The notes under the pieces: model-generated | The model's input: only the letters and a program-made list of their open reading frames with translations | What the model was told of the DNA's origin: nothing | Databases searched by the model: none | Position numbers and translations under genes: made by a program | NCBI GenBank assembly: GCA_935421135.1 | Contig: OW285191.1 | Location: forward strand, 12,713,700-12,777,699 | DNA length: 64,000 bases | Reading direction: 5' to 3' | From: Bugulina stolonifera | Lineage: Eukaryota; Bryozoa; Gymnolaemata; Cheilostomatida; Bugulidae | Shown here: piece after piece, positions 51,479-63,919 of the stretch | How the letters are laid out: each line of letters begins with the position of its first letter | Numbering within the stretch: position 1 is the first letter of the stretch

Positions 51479-54144
51479 AGTGGAAGTAAACAGCTTTTTA
51501 TAATTAACTGCAAGTTGAGGCCAAGTTTTAGACATGTAGCAGGCTGGATGTTAATGAAAAAATGATAATATTAGTTAGATTGGACCTTTTACTTGTCTGC
51601 TATAGAATATCTATTACAGAATTGGGCTGTATCATGTCAAATAATGGCATAAGCCAGTGGCGTTTTGACAAACATTTAGCCATAATTGAGTGAGAAATGG
51701 CATAAATCGCTCAAGCGGATCTATAACGAGACTGGTTCTTTCAGTTCATTGAACGCCGATTGGTCAAACTATTTGTTTGTGGCGCTACGGGTGACGCAAT
51801 ACCACCCGTAAGATTATAACAAAAGGTTGATGAACTGAGCTAAGCCAAGCCTTCTACATGACTGTGTTATAAACGAACTACGGATTTTATCAACCTTGTA
51901 TTGGTTATACTAGCTACCCTGGAGAACTTCTAAATACATCAAGTGATAGTTACAGCTCTTCAATAGTGCAATCTCACATTATATAGCAGAACTGGAAATT
52001 AGACCACTAAGATATCACATAGGAAGACAATGATTAATCAGTGGTGACATTATGATATTATATACATGCACATGAGTTGAAGGAACCATCTGCAGAGAAA
52101 AACTTGTATAGAAGATTTATTGCAACTAATTTCAGACAGTCAGCAACAGAAGTAATTCATTGCAAGTAATAGGGAGAGTGTAATGGCATAATAACAACAT
52201 AATGCATATATTACATACGCACGACATACATTGATTTGTAACAATTTAAATTTTGATTATAACAGCTTATACAGTACATATTGCAATTTACATACATATT
52301 TTCAACTACTGTTCTGCATGCAATGTACATGGATATGACAAGTTACATAATGCTAACACATTAATGCTAAGTTACAACATGACAAATTGGTAAGATTCAA
52401 TCAGTGTTGCAAGGTACTGTGCTATGGCAATGCTCTCAGCATGGTAAAGTGACAATGTCGCATAGCAGAATGGTGGATGCTCTTCTTAACACTACCGCCT
52501 TCGAAGGACTCACAGTTGGATCTTCCTCATCAAAGTCTAGAACTGTAAAACATATTATGTTATATATCGCAGCCATGCCAATATACATGTAGGGTACATG
52601 TACACGTATTACAATATGGAACCCAACACAGAACCTCAATTTAGGAGTACAAAAGAGGTACAGCAATATAAGGCAACAATGAAACATTAGGCCTAATAAG
52701 GAAGTACATGAACATGTAGATGTCTATTGAGCTTATTCACAATTTAGCAGTACTTTGCACATACTTACATGCTTCAACTGAGATGCATTTCAACAGCCAA
52801 AATTTTCGTCAGCCAGCACTCTGAGAAATTAAAATCCAAATAGGTGTGAATCTAAAACATTGAGAATGAGTACATTATGTAGATTAAGTATTAGGTGTTT
52901 GTCTATGAAGCTGCGTCTAAAGAGGCTGTTGCCTATTTGCAGATATATCACACTCAGCTCAAGGCTCTCGCACAACAGTTATGTGGCTCAGTGAAATTAT
53001 TCATGACTTGAATAGGCCCATATAGCTATCAAAAGTTTCTAACCTAAAGTATGATATCATCATGTTGAAATATAATAATATAGGCTTATTCCATAACTTC
53101 AGTTTTCATAGAGAAGCGGGGCCTATTGTACATCACTATGAATATAAATAACTAGAATCAAGATTAATGAAATTATAACACATTACATTAGCCTGGTGAA
53201 ATTTTGCAGTAAAATGTCAACTTGAACTTGTAACTTGTGGCACTACTAACAGCACTAACTTACAATAGGCTTATATACATGTACAATAGTATTTTTATCC
53301 TAATGAATCGACAAGAAAAGAAATTATAAATAAATAATAATGATTATTATTATTATTTATTATTATTATTTATAGGCCTAACTCTAATAATATAATAGCA
53401 CAGGGTATATATTTTTATATATATTATATCTAATAATATAATATTACAGCAGAATCTTATGTTCATGTTGGATGTACATGTATGTATTGTATATAAAATA
53501 TGACAGTAGAAACTATCTTAGATTTGTGTTCAATAAATAGGAAGGAATATAATATTATTACTAATTATTATTATATCGTTATTGTATAAAATAATTTTAG
53601 GCATACAAAACCAAAAATAAAATATTGTGAGGTTAGTTTATATTGTTAGACTTGGCTACAACAACCTGGTTATCTTATAGGACAATATAATTAGATTATG
53701 ATAGTATAAATATAACAATGATGCAATGGTTAAAAGTTAAGTATCCCATCATGATCTTTCAACCACTAACATCTGCTCTTTTAACCACAGTTTAACTAAC
53801 TTTAGTTGGCAGCCTGATGAATTGGAGAGTCCTGTCCCTTGTGTCACTGTCACACGGAGCATACAAGCATCTTCCCATGATTAAATTAGAAAATAATTAA
53901 ATATAACCAAGTATAACAAGTTACCGCTACAGTTGACTAATGCTCACTAAAGAACCGTTAAGACCGCAGTGAATATTCACGACGCTCCCATGCGAAATCC
54001 CAAATAATATTTGAGTTTTTTAATTTTCTATTTAGATTATCACCAAAACAAAACTGAGCTTTCTAATATAGATTGGGGTACTGCAAATGACATATTTTTT
54101 CTAATGTATACAAATAGAGTTGAAAAAGCGTGTTTACTTTCACT
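51479..54144. mobile_element. TTAA-flanked element (2,666 bp) inserted in LTR family 2
   Basis: AGTGGAAGTAAACAGCTTTTT on the left and the near inverse (GCGTGTTTACTTTCACT) on the right. TTAA duplicates at 51475-51478 and 54145-54148. The two flanks join into one continuous family-2 LTR, matching the uninterrupted copy at about 15886. No transposase ORF. Copy 1 is at 12214-14910. Confidence 0.88.
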
Positions 54145-54445
54145 TTAAGCATATCTCTACACCACTTCTACGGCTTAGGTCGATCCCAGATTCTATATGA
54201 AACTAGCCTCGGGCTTAAGTTCCTAGAATATCAGATCTTTCACTACACCCCTCTGGAGTATAAAGTCTACAGACCTACGTCGACCCTGGACTCTTTAATG
54301 AGTCTCAGCATCGGCCTACATCCAGATATATAATAACAGGAGCATCTAATAACTGTTCACTCTTTTATGTAATGTGTGGAAGGTCACTTGGTAGTCCTCT
54401 ACCAAATTCCAAGCCCTTTCCATGCTTATGCTTACTGGCCGTTAT
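54145..54445 (+). mobile_element. LTR family 2, right part
   Basis: Continues from 51478: agcatatctctacaccactt, tggagtataaagtctac, ctcagcatcggcctaca. It diverges after about 54440. Confidence 0.8.
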
Positions 54446-54830
54446 TTTATGAACGACCTTATTGTTATTATATTATATGAATGGCTTACTATTGTAAACG
54501 GCCTACTATTGTAGATAGCCTGTCCGGAAGTAGTGGTTTTTTTGGTCTCCTTCACCTATATAAGGAAACTGGTTCTCGTTATTCATGGCAGTCTCTTGCA
54601 TGCTTTCATGCTGTCAAGTTCACTCAATACATCATACATACACTTATATAATATTATATGGGTTATATTGGTGCATTGATAAATTGAATACTTGCACACT
54701 ATATGTACTTACACTAGTTAAGGGGTTGCTTGGCTAAGTAGACGTCCACTGCATCTGCACCTGCAAGTTGTCGGTGGCTGTGCACAGACCTTGGGCCGTC
54801 TGGGACCCATCCACAACAATATGATAACAA
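54446..54830 (+). mobile_element. Possible fragment of a fourth LTR
   Basis: Contains promoter-like cacctatataagg (about 54552) after 'cctgtccggaag', the layout seen in the other LTRs of this window, and ends near ccacaacaatatg. No second copy is seen, so the family is unconfirmed. Confidence 0.3.
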
Positions 54831-54949
54831 AACCTCTGGTAATAACTGTGGCTATAAGCAAGCTATTTACAACAACTAAAGATATTTCATGTTTTCCTAT
54901 ACACCTGTCACTAGATGTAGTGTATGTAACTTGTTAGTTCGTACTTTAG

Positions 54950-55057
54950 ATGGAGCGACAACAACCAAACGAATGACCATAACAGTTACTGTTACACCGG
55001 TTGGTGATGGGCCACATCTGCCCATCACCGGTGTTTCTGTAACAATGTTTGGAGGAA
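54950..55057 (+). CDS. Host exon, Thr-rich (35 codons)
   Basis: Acceptor gttcgtactttag and donor gtaagg, phase 1-1. The peptide begins GATTTKRMTITVTVTPVGDG and ends PITGVSVTMFGG. It follows the mucin-like exon in phase and continues the Thr/Val-rich character. Confidence 0.65.
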
Positions 55058-55249
55058 GTAAGGGAAAACATGTCATATCCTATTGTAATTATCTATTATT
55101 TGCACAACTTCACACTGACATGTAGGCTACATTTGTAATCATCACAAGAGCAGTTATTTACTGCTAAAACCATTTTGTATTCACCTGAATAACCATGTAC
55201 ACTTACATGTACATAACTCTGTAGTGTAATATGTTGGCTTGCATTTTAG

Positions 55250-55306
55250 ACCAGAAAGCATCAACTACAGCAACTGCTGCTCCCCCTGCTCAAGTTGTTC
55301 CATCTG
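55250..55306 (+). CDS. Host exon, Ala/Pro-rich (18 codons)
   Basis: Acceptor cttgcattttag and donor gtaaat, phase 1-1. The peptide is QKASTTATAAPPAQVVPS, an extended, probably O-glycosylated linker. Next in the same chain. Confidence 0.65.
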
Positions 55307-55478
55307 GTAAATTATTCATCATTCTACACTCGTCTAACAGTATGTCAACTGCAAAATTACTTTCAAGTACTTGTATATTAAATGTTAGGGGGTTAGGCTA
55401 TTTTTATACAACAATATATAATCAAGCATTGTATATTAGTGTATTAGTGTATATTAGCATTGATTAATACTATTACAG

Positions 55479-55523
55479 ATGCCGTTCCAACAAACTCCAG
55501 GCCTCTAATGCCACCATACAATG
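55479..55523 (+). CDS. Host exon, Pro-rich (14 codons)
   Basis: Acceptor tactattacag and donor gtaaat, phase 1-1. The peptide is AVPTNSRPLMPPYN. Very short exon in the same phase as its neighbours. Confidence 0.6.
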
Positions 55524-55783
55524 GTAAATATAGCCATCATTCCCATATTTTATAATCCATCATTTCATATTCTTATTAATTTTCAAGTTTTACTAACAAT
55601 AGTTAGTGCTCAGGAGTATCATTCTATCTGCAAACAGCTATGAAATTTGGAGTTATCTTGACTTTGTTGGTACCCCCATTGACCTACCTCATAGTGAGCA
55701 TCACTCGATTTCTCTAGCATACACTCTACACTTTACACACTCTAGTTGCTAAAGTTATAAAAAGAATCATAATGCTATTGCAG

Positions 55784-55846
55784 GTGAGTCAACAGAAGAG
55801 GATGATGGTCCAGAACCTCTTGATTATGGACTGGCGGCAGGCGGAG
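55784..55846 (+). CDS. Host exon, acidic then Gly-rich (20 codons)
   Basis: Acceptor atgctattgcag and donor gtaatc, phase 1-1. The peptide is ESTEEDDGPEPLDYGLAAGG. A transmembrane or C-terminal exon may follow but is not found before the LTR element at 56383. Confidence 0.6.
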
Positions 55847-56378
55847 GTAATCACATACATGTATATCAATGTATATACTGAGTAGTTAATTACCACCTTC
55901 CTCCTTACATGTACAGACTTGCAGGTTTAGCATTTTTCGCTAAATATTCAGTGCTTGTAAAATTTCGCATACCCACATAAGTGTTGGTTGAATGAAATGC
56001 TGATCTTCTTTTAAATTGTTTGAAATACTTTTCACAGAGATCTTAAATAGTAGCTTAGCTTGATCTAATGCAGCGATGTCCAATATTTGTTCAGATAATA
56101 TGAGGATCTCTCTGCATTAAAATCAAAAATAATACACTCAAATGACAATATTAAGCATCTACATAATTACTTATCCCTTTTTGACAGAATCAGAGAATCA
56201 AAATACTGTAAAATATGTAAGAAAGACATACTGTGGCAAATATAATAACTATAGTATGGCTATTGATAGTGTACAGATGGTGAGCTGAAAAACGTCTAAA
56301 TTTTGGAAAATTTTTATTAACCACATCTCATAAAATAAACAGTACTGAAATGTAGCTACATGTAGCCTACATTGTATA
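55847..56378. other. Intron, no exon recognised
   Basis: AT-rich sequence with no splice-bounded open frame in phase 1. Confidence 0.35.
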
Positions 56379-56706
56379 ATATTGTAATGGTTTTTGGGTT
56401 TTGGTGCGGTCGTGCTAAGACGACTCCGGAGTCCAAAATGAAATGCCTATGAGTGGTGCTAGGCCTTCTCATGACATGAAAAATTGATCGGTGTCAGTAG
56501 TCAAAGAACTACCAAAGACGACCCATATGATCCCGAGTCAATGCTTGTTTGCTATACTGAGCGGCATTGGGTGGAGAGCCTTCAGTGATCATACCATGGG
56601 AGGAAGTTGGCATATTTTTTCTGGGTGTAGGTTGAGCTTTCCAGGATGGCAGGTGTCCACGCCAGACTAGAGTAGCAGTCGGGATCTCCGACGTGCTAGG
56701 AGTTGG

Positions 56707-58349
56707 TCACCAAGGAGATGGACCATCAGGAGTTGAGGGTGACGACGAAGAGGAGGAGGAGGCAGGGTCGGCAGGTGCCGACTCAGGTGTCAGCACAGGA
56801 GATGGAGAGGGGCTGTGCTGTCTTTTGGGTGGTCGTTTCCTAGTAGAGCGGGTATTCGGCAGGTAGACAGGCTTGTTCGTCCCGGTCTGGCCATCCATTG
56901 TCGGGTGACAGGGTAGGAATGGTGGGGGATTCTTTACGCCCCACCATTCCATGAGTGTCTGGTAGTTAGCTGCATCAGTGAGAAACAGACGTTCCCGGCA
57001 TATACTGGATCTCCGATTGAAGTGGTGGCCTAGGACATCACGGCTTACTGAACTGCGACCGCACCGGCAATAATACCATGCGGAATGCTGTCACATGTGG
57101 ACGTTCAACCTCTTTGTGGCTCCAGTGAACGCACATTTAGCACACTTGGAAGTAGGCTGGCTCCGTCGTGCTAAGTCATCGCTAGCCTGATGGGTGGAGG
57201 TACTGATCCATGACGAGTAGCTCCTAGGTGCTGCGATTGTTCAACAGGTAGTTTTTCAGTTAGCCGATGCAACTTTATACTAGCTTGTTTGAGGGTAGAT
57301 GTGGTGTAGGTGGAGGAGTGCCGTCTGGGGTGAGAGTCCTCCGGAGGGGAGAGAAATCTACAATACACAATTCGTCTGTTGTGTAGCCACCGCCTTCCAA
57401 TTCATGTTCTCTCCTGTGGAAATTTTCAGGGGAATTCTCCTGTCCCAACTGGTCTATGCCGAGTGGGGAGGGAGAGAGAATTCATGCCTGACATTTTCAC
57501 AGGCATGGGTTGCACAGCTAATACTGGTTTGAGCCTATTTCGTAGCACTGATGTTTGCTTACCTTCAGTTGTGAGTACAGGCTGGGATGAGTAGTCCTCT
57601 TGAGATGCAGGCGTCTCGTCCATCGTAAGGACAGGAGGGATATGAGTGCTGCTATTGAGTACAGAGCGAGCAAGGGTGCATACGTTGCTAGAGAGGACAG
57701 CTTGTGTAGGGATACACATAGACGTGTCACTGTCGAGAGCTGGACGAGAAAGGATTACTCGTATATGAGCTGTCATATTTATACTAGCCGAGGGATGAGC
57801 GTATTGCTCATTTGTAGGCAATGCCCCAGGCATATTTTCTTTGTTCGACTCTTCATATAAGCGCGGGAACACGGCATTATTGAGATTTCGAGTGTTCGGC
57901 AATTTGTATCTTCAGCTGAACTTGTTTGGCAGTACTGAATTCCAACGAAGAGCACTCCGCTCTTTGCATTTGAACTGCTTGGAGTATAGACTGTTTCTCC
58001 GGCGTCGGGAACACATCTTGAGGATCAGCTACGCGACACATCGCGTCCTCTGGGTAAGGTCAGGTTGTTAAAACTTGAACGTTGCTTGAGAGGTTCAGAG
58101 GTAGCTCTACTGTTTGACTCAGCACGGTTTGCTCTGCGTCGATCCTTAGGCCGTGGACTTGGACTGTAGTGTTTGGCAGTTCTCTACACGACAAGTCGGG
58201 TTATACTGAGTTTCTGTGGGAATTTTCAGCTGCTGGTCAGTGTCAGGATTGTTAATAATCAATTCCTGGTGGCCCTCCTGAGTTGGAGATGTGCCGGTCG
58301 CGCCTTGTGAGGTCGGGCCAGGTCTTGTGGAACTTCTGGATCGTTCCAT
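56707..58349 (-). pseudogene. Second ORF of copy 2 (zinc-finger-like), broken
   Basis: Pieces at 58349-58146, 57902-57426 and 57368-57171 correspond to the copy 1 ORF. Near 57090 the minus strand encodes CAKCAFTG and YYCRCG with HH later, a more complete set of finger cysteines than copy 1, but with a stop between them. A further Pro/Ser-rich frame (56952-56707) has no counterpart in copy 1, which is deleted there. Confidence 0.5.
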
Positions 58350-58677
58350 CAGCCTAGGGGGTGATTGTTTATCACTTCTATGGTGTCTTGCTTTGAATGG
58401 AGTCGCTTAATGCCTTGCCCTGGCCTAGTGGGTATAAGTTCTTGCACTGTGACGGGTTCTGGGTATACCGTTGGCCTGGTAGGAGGGCGGCTAGCTGTAC
58501 TTGGTGCTTCTGGGGTAAAGCTGTTACTCTTCTCCTCAGGCCTAATGGGTAGAGTCTTCCACTAAGGCGGGTTCTGATGTGTCCGCCGGCCTAGGGGGCA
58601 GCCACTGGTTGGGCCTGATCCGCCTTGTTTCTTGCTGGTGCTCTTATCTTCAGGCCTAGTGGGAATGGGTTCATCCA

Positions 58678-59458
58678 CTAAGATGGGTTCTGATGTGTCC
58701 ATCGGCCTAGGGGGCGGCCACTGATTGGGCTTGGCCCGCCTTGTCTTGGTTTGATGCCTCTTTTGGCCTCAGTGGGAATAGTTTCTTCCACCGAGACGGA
58801 CTCTGATGTGTCCGTCGGCCTGGCTTCTTCTTCTTGACATCGCTGTAGTAGGATGTGGAGAGCCTTCCGTAGGAGGTCATCGGGGAGTTCCTCTTTGTGG
58901 GGGGTCGTCCCTTTGTTGCGGGCCTGTAGGAATGGTATCCCGGCCTCAATAGCGTCTTCCAAATCGTGGGGCTGTATTCGTGCATAGTACCTTCGTAGAC
59001 TGGGGTCATGGACCGTGAGGCAGAACTTCTCTGGGGTCCATTCGTCCAAGGATACAGGAGGCACTCCATCAAAGGCTGTTGCCATAAGTCTGTGGGCGAG
59101 GATGGTGTGACTTCTGAGCGAGGTATGAACGGGTTGTTCTAGGACGAATAACTTCCATCTAGGTTCTCGGGCAGTCACTCTGTATTGGTCCCTCAGTCGG
59201 GTGAATATCTCGTCGATTGAACTGGATCATCCGCACTCTAGTGCAGGTCCTTGTAGGACGCCTCTTAGTTGTATGAGGCGTGCTCTCGGGTCCCAGTTGC
59301 ATCGTTCTGCTATGGTGGAGAATTCTTCTATGAAAACTTCTACGTCCTCTTGTCCGTTGCACGTGAGCGTGTTAGGGTCCTGTCCTGTCTGGTACATTAC
59401 CTGCTGTAGCAGGTCCTTTAGTCAGTCCATGCCGGTAGGTTGTCTGAGTAGTGAATAA
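58678..59458 (-). pseudogene. Gag-like ORF of copy 2, broken
   Basis: The longest piece is 59178-58678 (166 aa). It contains LRSHTILAHRLMATAFDGVP and FCLTVHDPSLRRYYARI, the homologue of the copy 1 gag. The upstream piece to about 59428 has stops, including one at the third codon. The C-terminal part has the Pro/Glu repeat (VEETIPTE). Confidence 0.6.
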
Positions 59459-59809
59459 GTTACTTTAGTAGATAGGCCGGGTCGGCCTAATACGACGTAC
59501 TGGGTACCATCAATCTATTCTGGATCCGAGGTCGGTCTTTAGTTGAAGAGCCGGCGTAGGTCGGACTACATCCAGCGGAACCACGAGAATTATGGGCGTG
59601 CTTTAGCTTTCTGTCACCTTTTCGTCATGCGGGTTCCCAGGCCCGAGTCCTAATTGCCGGTGAAGTCTTGAAGAGTGAGGTCGGTCGCGCTACATCCAGC
59701 GGAGCCACAAGGGGATGCGCTTTAAACTCTGGATGAGTTTCGTGTGGTTAACGCTCCCGGGTTCAAGCCCGTCTTCCTTCTGCTTCGTACTGTGAGGGTA
59801 CAACCTTTA

Positions 59810-59829
59810 GAATCCCACTGCTGCCACCA
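59810..59829 (-). promoter_or_regulatory. Primer-binding site (tRNA-Leu type) of copy 2
   Basis: gaatcccactgctgccacca on the plus strand, one base from the LTR end at 59831. Same tRNA-Leu-like 3' end as copy 1. Confidence 0.65.
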
Positions 59830-60658
59830 ATGTAATGGTTTTTGTGGTTTTGGTGCAGTCGTCCTGGGACGACTCCCGAGTCCAAAATGAAGTGCCTATG
59901 AGTGGTACTAGGCCTTCTCATTACATGAACGATTGATCGGTGTCAGTAGTCAAAGAACTACCCAAGACGACCCATAAGATCCCGAGTCAATGCTTGTTTG
60001 CTATACTGAGAAAGAGAGTGATCTGACCTAGTAGGCAGTTCGTGTTGCAAGGTCGAGGACCTTAACAACTAGAATGACCTATCTATGAAGTGAAAGTCTC
60101 TATATATAAGTATAGACGCGTCTTTATTGAGATCCAAGCATAAACTGAGACAACAAACATAAAAACAATGCCCTTTATATAGTAATAGAACTTCCGGAGG
60201 AAGTTCCGGTAAAAAGGCTGACGTAGTGTCGGGAAAAGACGACGCAGGGTTGTCTGGAAATTCCGGAAATTACGCAACAACATGGCGGCCGGAAGCCCGA
60301 TGGCCGACCCAAAATAGGTCGGGTTTGACAAAAGATGCTTAAAATCATCTAGATCATAAGTTGCAAAATCAATATCAAGTATTTCTGAGAGGACGGGCCT
60401 CTACATGGGTATAAAAGCAGTATAATGACTCAGTAATTCTATGTACAGGTATACAGATAACGTTCAAGTACACAAATAAGGAATACAAGTAGATATACAC
60501 GTCATGGATACGTATATAGTTAGTGTCAGGTGGTCGAGAGGCTGTACGTGATCATTACAATATATTGCACAATGTGTTAACAATATCGTGTGCAGTGTAA
60601 AATGCAGATCTATCACATCTGCTCATAATAATTATGTCTATGCTTGTTGATTTTACAG

Positions 60659-60727
60659 AGAGATTCTTATATGTTTGTAGTAAGAATGACAGTAAACAGG
60701 GACACAAGGTCCATATGGGACCCTAGT
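60659..60727 (+). CDS. Host exon (23 codons, phase 0-0)
   Basis: Acceptor gttgattttacag and a perfect donor gtaagtat. The peptide is RDSYMFVVRMTVNRDTRS followed by IWDPS. Phase 0 out joins the next exon at 61787. Not recognised. Confidence 0.5.
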
Positions 60728-60889
60728 GTAAGTATACATCGTATGCAGTAATCACTGTTTGTCATAAGATTCTTGTGTTACTCAGAGTTTCCAAGAGCTG
60801 ACTGACCTCCTGACCTCCTAGTCCACAGGATAATCTCTAAAGTAGCAATTATTTGTTTCAAAATAGAGATGCATGTTGAGTAGTAATAG

Positions 60890-61400
60890 ACTTACTTGTA
60901 GTAGTAGAGTAGTAGTAGACTTACATGTAGTGGTAGAGTAGTAGTAGACTGACATGTAGTGGTAGAGTAGTAGTAGACTTACATGTAGTAGTAGAGTAGT
61001 AGTAGACTGACATGTAGTGGTAGAGTAGTAGTAGACTTACATGTAGTAGTAGAGTAGTAGTAGAGTAGTAGTAGACTTACATGTAGTGGTAGAGTAGTAG
61101 TAGACTTACATGTAGTAGTAGAGTAGTAATAGACTTACATGTAGTAGTAGAGTAGTAGTAGACTTACATGTAGTAGTAGAGTAGTAATAGACTTACATGT
61201 AGTAGTAGAGTAGTAGTAGACTTACATGTAGTAGTAGAGTAGTAGTAGACTTACATGTAGTAGTAGAGTAATAATAGACTTACATGTAGTAGTAGAGTAG
61301 TAGTAGACTTTCATGTAGTGGTAGAGTAGTAGTAGACTTACATGTAGTAGTAGAGTAGTAATAGACTTACATGCAGTAGTAGAATAGTAATAGACTTACA
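60890..61400. repeat. 29-bp minisatellite, about 17 units
   Basis: Unit acttacatgtagtagtagagtagtagtag, with variants (tgg for tag; actgac). Period 29 measured at 60919, 60948, 60977 and 61006. It lies in the intron between 60727 and 61787. Confidence 0.9.
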
Positions 61401-61591
61401 TGTAGCTCTACACATCCTATCACCTGAAAAGCTACAGTAGCACCGATCTGTCTCTAGTTCTACCTGACTTTGTGCTTCACGTAGTCGACAGGAGACTTTC
61501 CGTTGCTATAGCTGCCTCAACAGTTGCCCACATAGTATTGATCACTCCAAACACTTAAGTATTCTTGTTGACCCAGACCTTACTTTCATAG

Positions 61592-61678
61592 GTACTGCCA
61601 CTTGGCTCTAGACCCATCTAGGGACGTTGACTCTACGACCTCTGCATTGATTAAAATAGAGGCATCAGCTGCAGACAT
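61592..61678 (+). CDS. Possible exon or chance frame (28 codons)
   Basis: Acceptor ctttcatag, donor gtaaca. The peptide begins YCHLALDPSRDVDSTTSALI and ends KIEASAAD. Its phase (2 in, 2 out) does not fit the neighbouring chain 60659-61787, so it may be an alternative exon or chance. Confidence 0.25.
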
Positions 61679-61786
61679 GTAACAAAGAGATATTAGATTA
61701 AACACCAATTTTAATATTATTTTGTACATGCATACTTTTATCTAGTCTTCCATTAGTATAGTAAGACTGTCCTCATGGTTTTGTAG

Positions 61787-61866
61787 CCGGAGTTTCATTT
61801 GCCATTTAGAGCTCCCAAGTATAATGAGACAGATAGAGGCAAGATCTATGACCTTGCCTTCAAAGA
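61787..61866 (+). CDS. Host exon (26 codons, phase 0 to 2)
   Basis: Acceptor catggttttgtag and donor gtaagt. The peptide starts PEFHLPFRAPKYNETDRGKI and ends YDLAFK. It leaves in phase 2, exactly what the exon at 63413 needs. Confidence 0.55.
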
Positions 61867-62201
61867 GTAAGTATTATACAGGCAGTTAGGCTACAGTAGC
61901 AACAATTAGGCCTAGCGTTTTCAGAGATGAACTGTTTCAATTCTTGTGATAGTTTACTAAATTGAAAAGCAGTGGCTACCCATATTTGTTTTTCAGATTA
62001 TGTGTGCACTACCAGCACACTATTATGTGCCATGATAATTTGAGGTAAAACAGTTAATTTTACAGAAACACTGTGTGGGAATTCTTAAAAACTCCATTTT
62101 TCTTGTTCAGAGTAAAACATGCATATGCATTACTTGGAAAGTACTTGTCATAGACTTTTTTGCAATATAAAGCTGCAAGTAGTATACAATGTACATTATA
62201 T

Positions 62202-62984
62202 TGTAATGGTTTCTGGTATTTCGTGCGGTCGTCCTTGGACGACTGCCGACCCAAAACTGAAGTGCCTATGAGTGGTGCTAGGCCTTCTCATTACATGAAA
62301 GATCGAGCGGTCTCAGTAGTCCAATAACTACCAGAGACGACCCATCTGGTCCCAAGTCTGACCTTCAGACTATACATTGAAAGAGAGTGATCCTACCTAG
62401 TAGGCGGTTCGCTATGCGAATGACCTGACGAAAGGAAGTGAAAGTCTCTGTATCAAGTATAGATGTGTCTTTATTGAAAGCCAAGTCAAGACTGAGACAA
62501 TGAATGATAAAACATGGCCCTTTATATAGTATAAGGACTTCCGTCCGACGTAGTGTCGGGAAAAGACGACATAAGGTCGTCCGGAAGTTGCGCAACAGCA
62601 TGGCCGCCAGAAGCCCGACGGCCGACCCAAAAATAGGTCGGGTTATACAAAAGTTGCTTATAATCAGCCAATTCATGTACAAAATTAATATCAATGGATT
62701 CTGAGAGGTAGGGCTTCTTTACATGGGTATAAAAGGTACCAAAAGACTTAGTAATTATTATACAAGTATATACAATGATACGCAGTTAAGTAGAATGAGT
62801 ATAAACACATACATTGTAGATACACGTATGTAGACAGTAAATGAGTGGTTTAGACATGCAATACAGTTGAGTATGAGTATACGAGTGTTAGTTGAGTAGC
62901 GCTGGGACAACTACTAGGCACTTAAGGTGCTATATGTTTTATCCGGGTAGCTGGAGTCGTATACAAATGTCCTGTACCATCACA
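62202..62984 (-). mobile_element. Solo LTR, family 1 (783 bp)
   Basis: TGTAATGG...CCATCACA flanked by ATAT (62198-62201, 62985-62988). Very similar to 13679-14463. TATA and AATAAA on the minus strand. Frames at 62365-62704 are LTR sequence. Confidence 0.88.
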
Positions 62985-63412
62985 ATATTATGACACTTGG
63001 AATTGATAGCAATGCCAATTCTCCTAAGCATTCTCTGGGAGATAAACAAAAACTGCTAGTCTCGTACATTTCTATCTGCATCTGGCAGCCTGAGAGCTTT
63101 GCTTTGCTGTAAATACACAATATAATATATAACTAAGATGTGCTTGTAAGCACATCTCTGAGCTGCGCTGATTAGGTGTCCAACACAGAAAGAGTGTGCT
63201 GTATGGATAATTATCCATGTATATGAGTTATTGTGTGATGTACAGTATATCTTACTATACGACTAGCTAAACAGCAAACCAGCAGTGATATTATGTATCT
63301 TGTCAACAGGGCTTCATATAATGCCCTGTTGACAAGATAATGTATAATGTATAATACATATCTGTTACACACCTCATTCTATTACAATGAAACCATCTTT
63401 ATTTCAATCTAG

Positions 63413-63498
63413 TTACAAAAAGGTGTGCAAGCAGATCCCAGGATGTAGCCCTTGGCTATGTCTAAGGGATGACGAGGAGTATCCAATCTCCTGTTTTG
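63413..63498 (+). CDS. Host exon, Cys-rich (28 codons, phase 2 to 1)
   Basis: Acceptor tttcaatctag and donor gtgagt. The peptide is YKKVCKQIPGCSPWLC followed by LRDDEEYPISCF. Four cysteines suggest an extracellular disulphide-bonded segment. It joins both neighbours in phase. Confidence 0.6.
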
Positions 63499-63919
63499 GT
63501 GAGTTGTGGCCTTTGGTAGTCTGTCCATGAATACTGGTCAACGTTATTCTATTTTATCCAGCTTTAACCATTCTGGATAAATTAAACAATATGCAAAATT
63601 TGGAAGATGTCAGTGTGTATTAGTAATTTGATAACAAACAGTGGTAAGATTTCATCGCTTAGTCCTATATTTCATCCTAGCTTCATGATCAAGATATATG
63701 TAATAATAAGAACAAAACACAAAATGTAACAATGCACCTTCACACCCCATTTATTATAAATTCAGCAATGCAGGACATGTATGCAAGATCACATGCTTGA
63801 TGATCCAGATAGCTAAACATTGATGAGCTATCAAACTATTTCTCGGCATCAAATTATAATAGGAATCTTAGGTATTATTTTACCACCTGGTGCAGTGTAG
63901 GATACAAATCTCTTTGCAG

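Larger units (their letters stand above)
56383..60559 (-). mobile_element. Non-autonomous LTR retrotransposon, family 1, copy 2
   Basis: Flanked by ATAT (56379-56382, 60560-60563) and reading right to left: 5' LTR 59831-60559 (729 bp), primer site 59810-59829, gag-like about 59458-58678, second ORF about 58349-57070, truncated 3' LTR (56383 to about 56562). Same pol-less layout as copy 1, with more internal sequence retained next to the 3' LTR. Coding is broken by several stops. Confidence 0.85.

Noticed and set aside
60780..60815. Exon-like stretch after actcag (SFQELTDLL)
   Set aside because: Ends in a stop after 11 codons. The chain 60659 to 61787 is phase-consistent without it, so it would only matter as an alternative terminal exon.
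61423..61549. Open frame of about 42 codons after the 29-bp minisatellite
   Set aside because: The acceptor lies in the repeat unit itself, it ends at a stop and it does not fit the exon phase chain.
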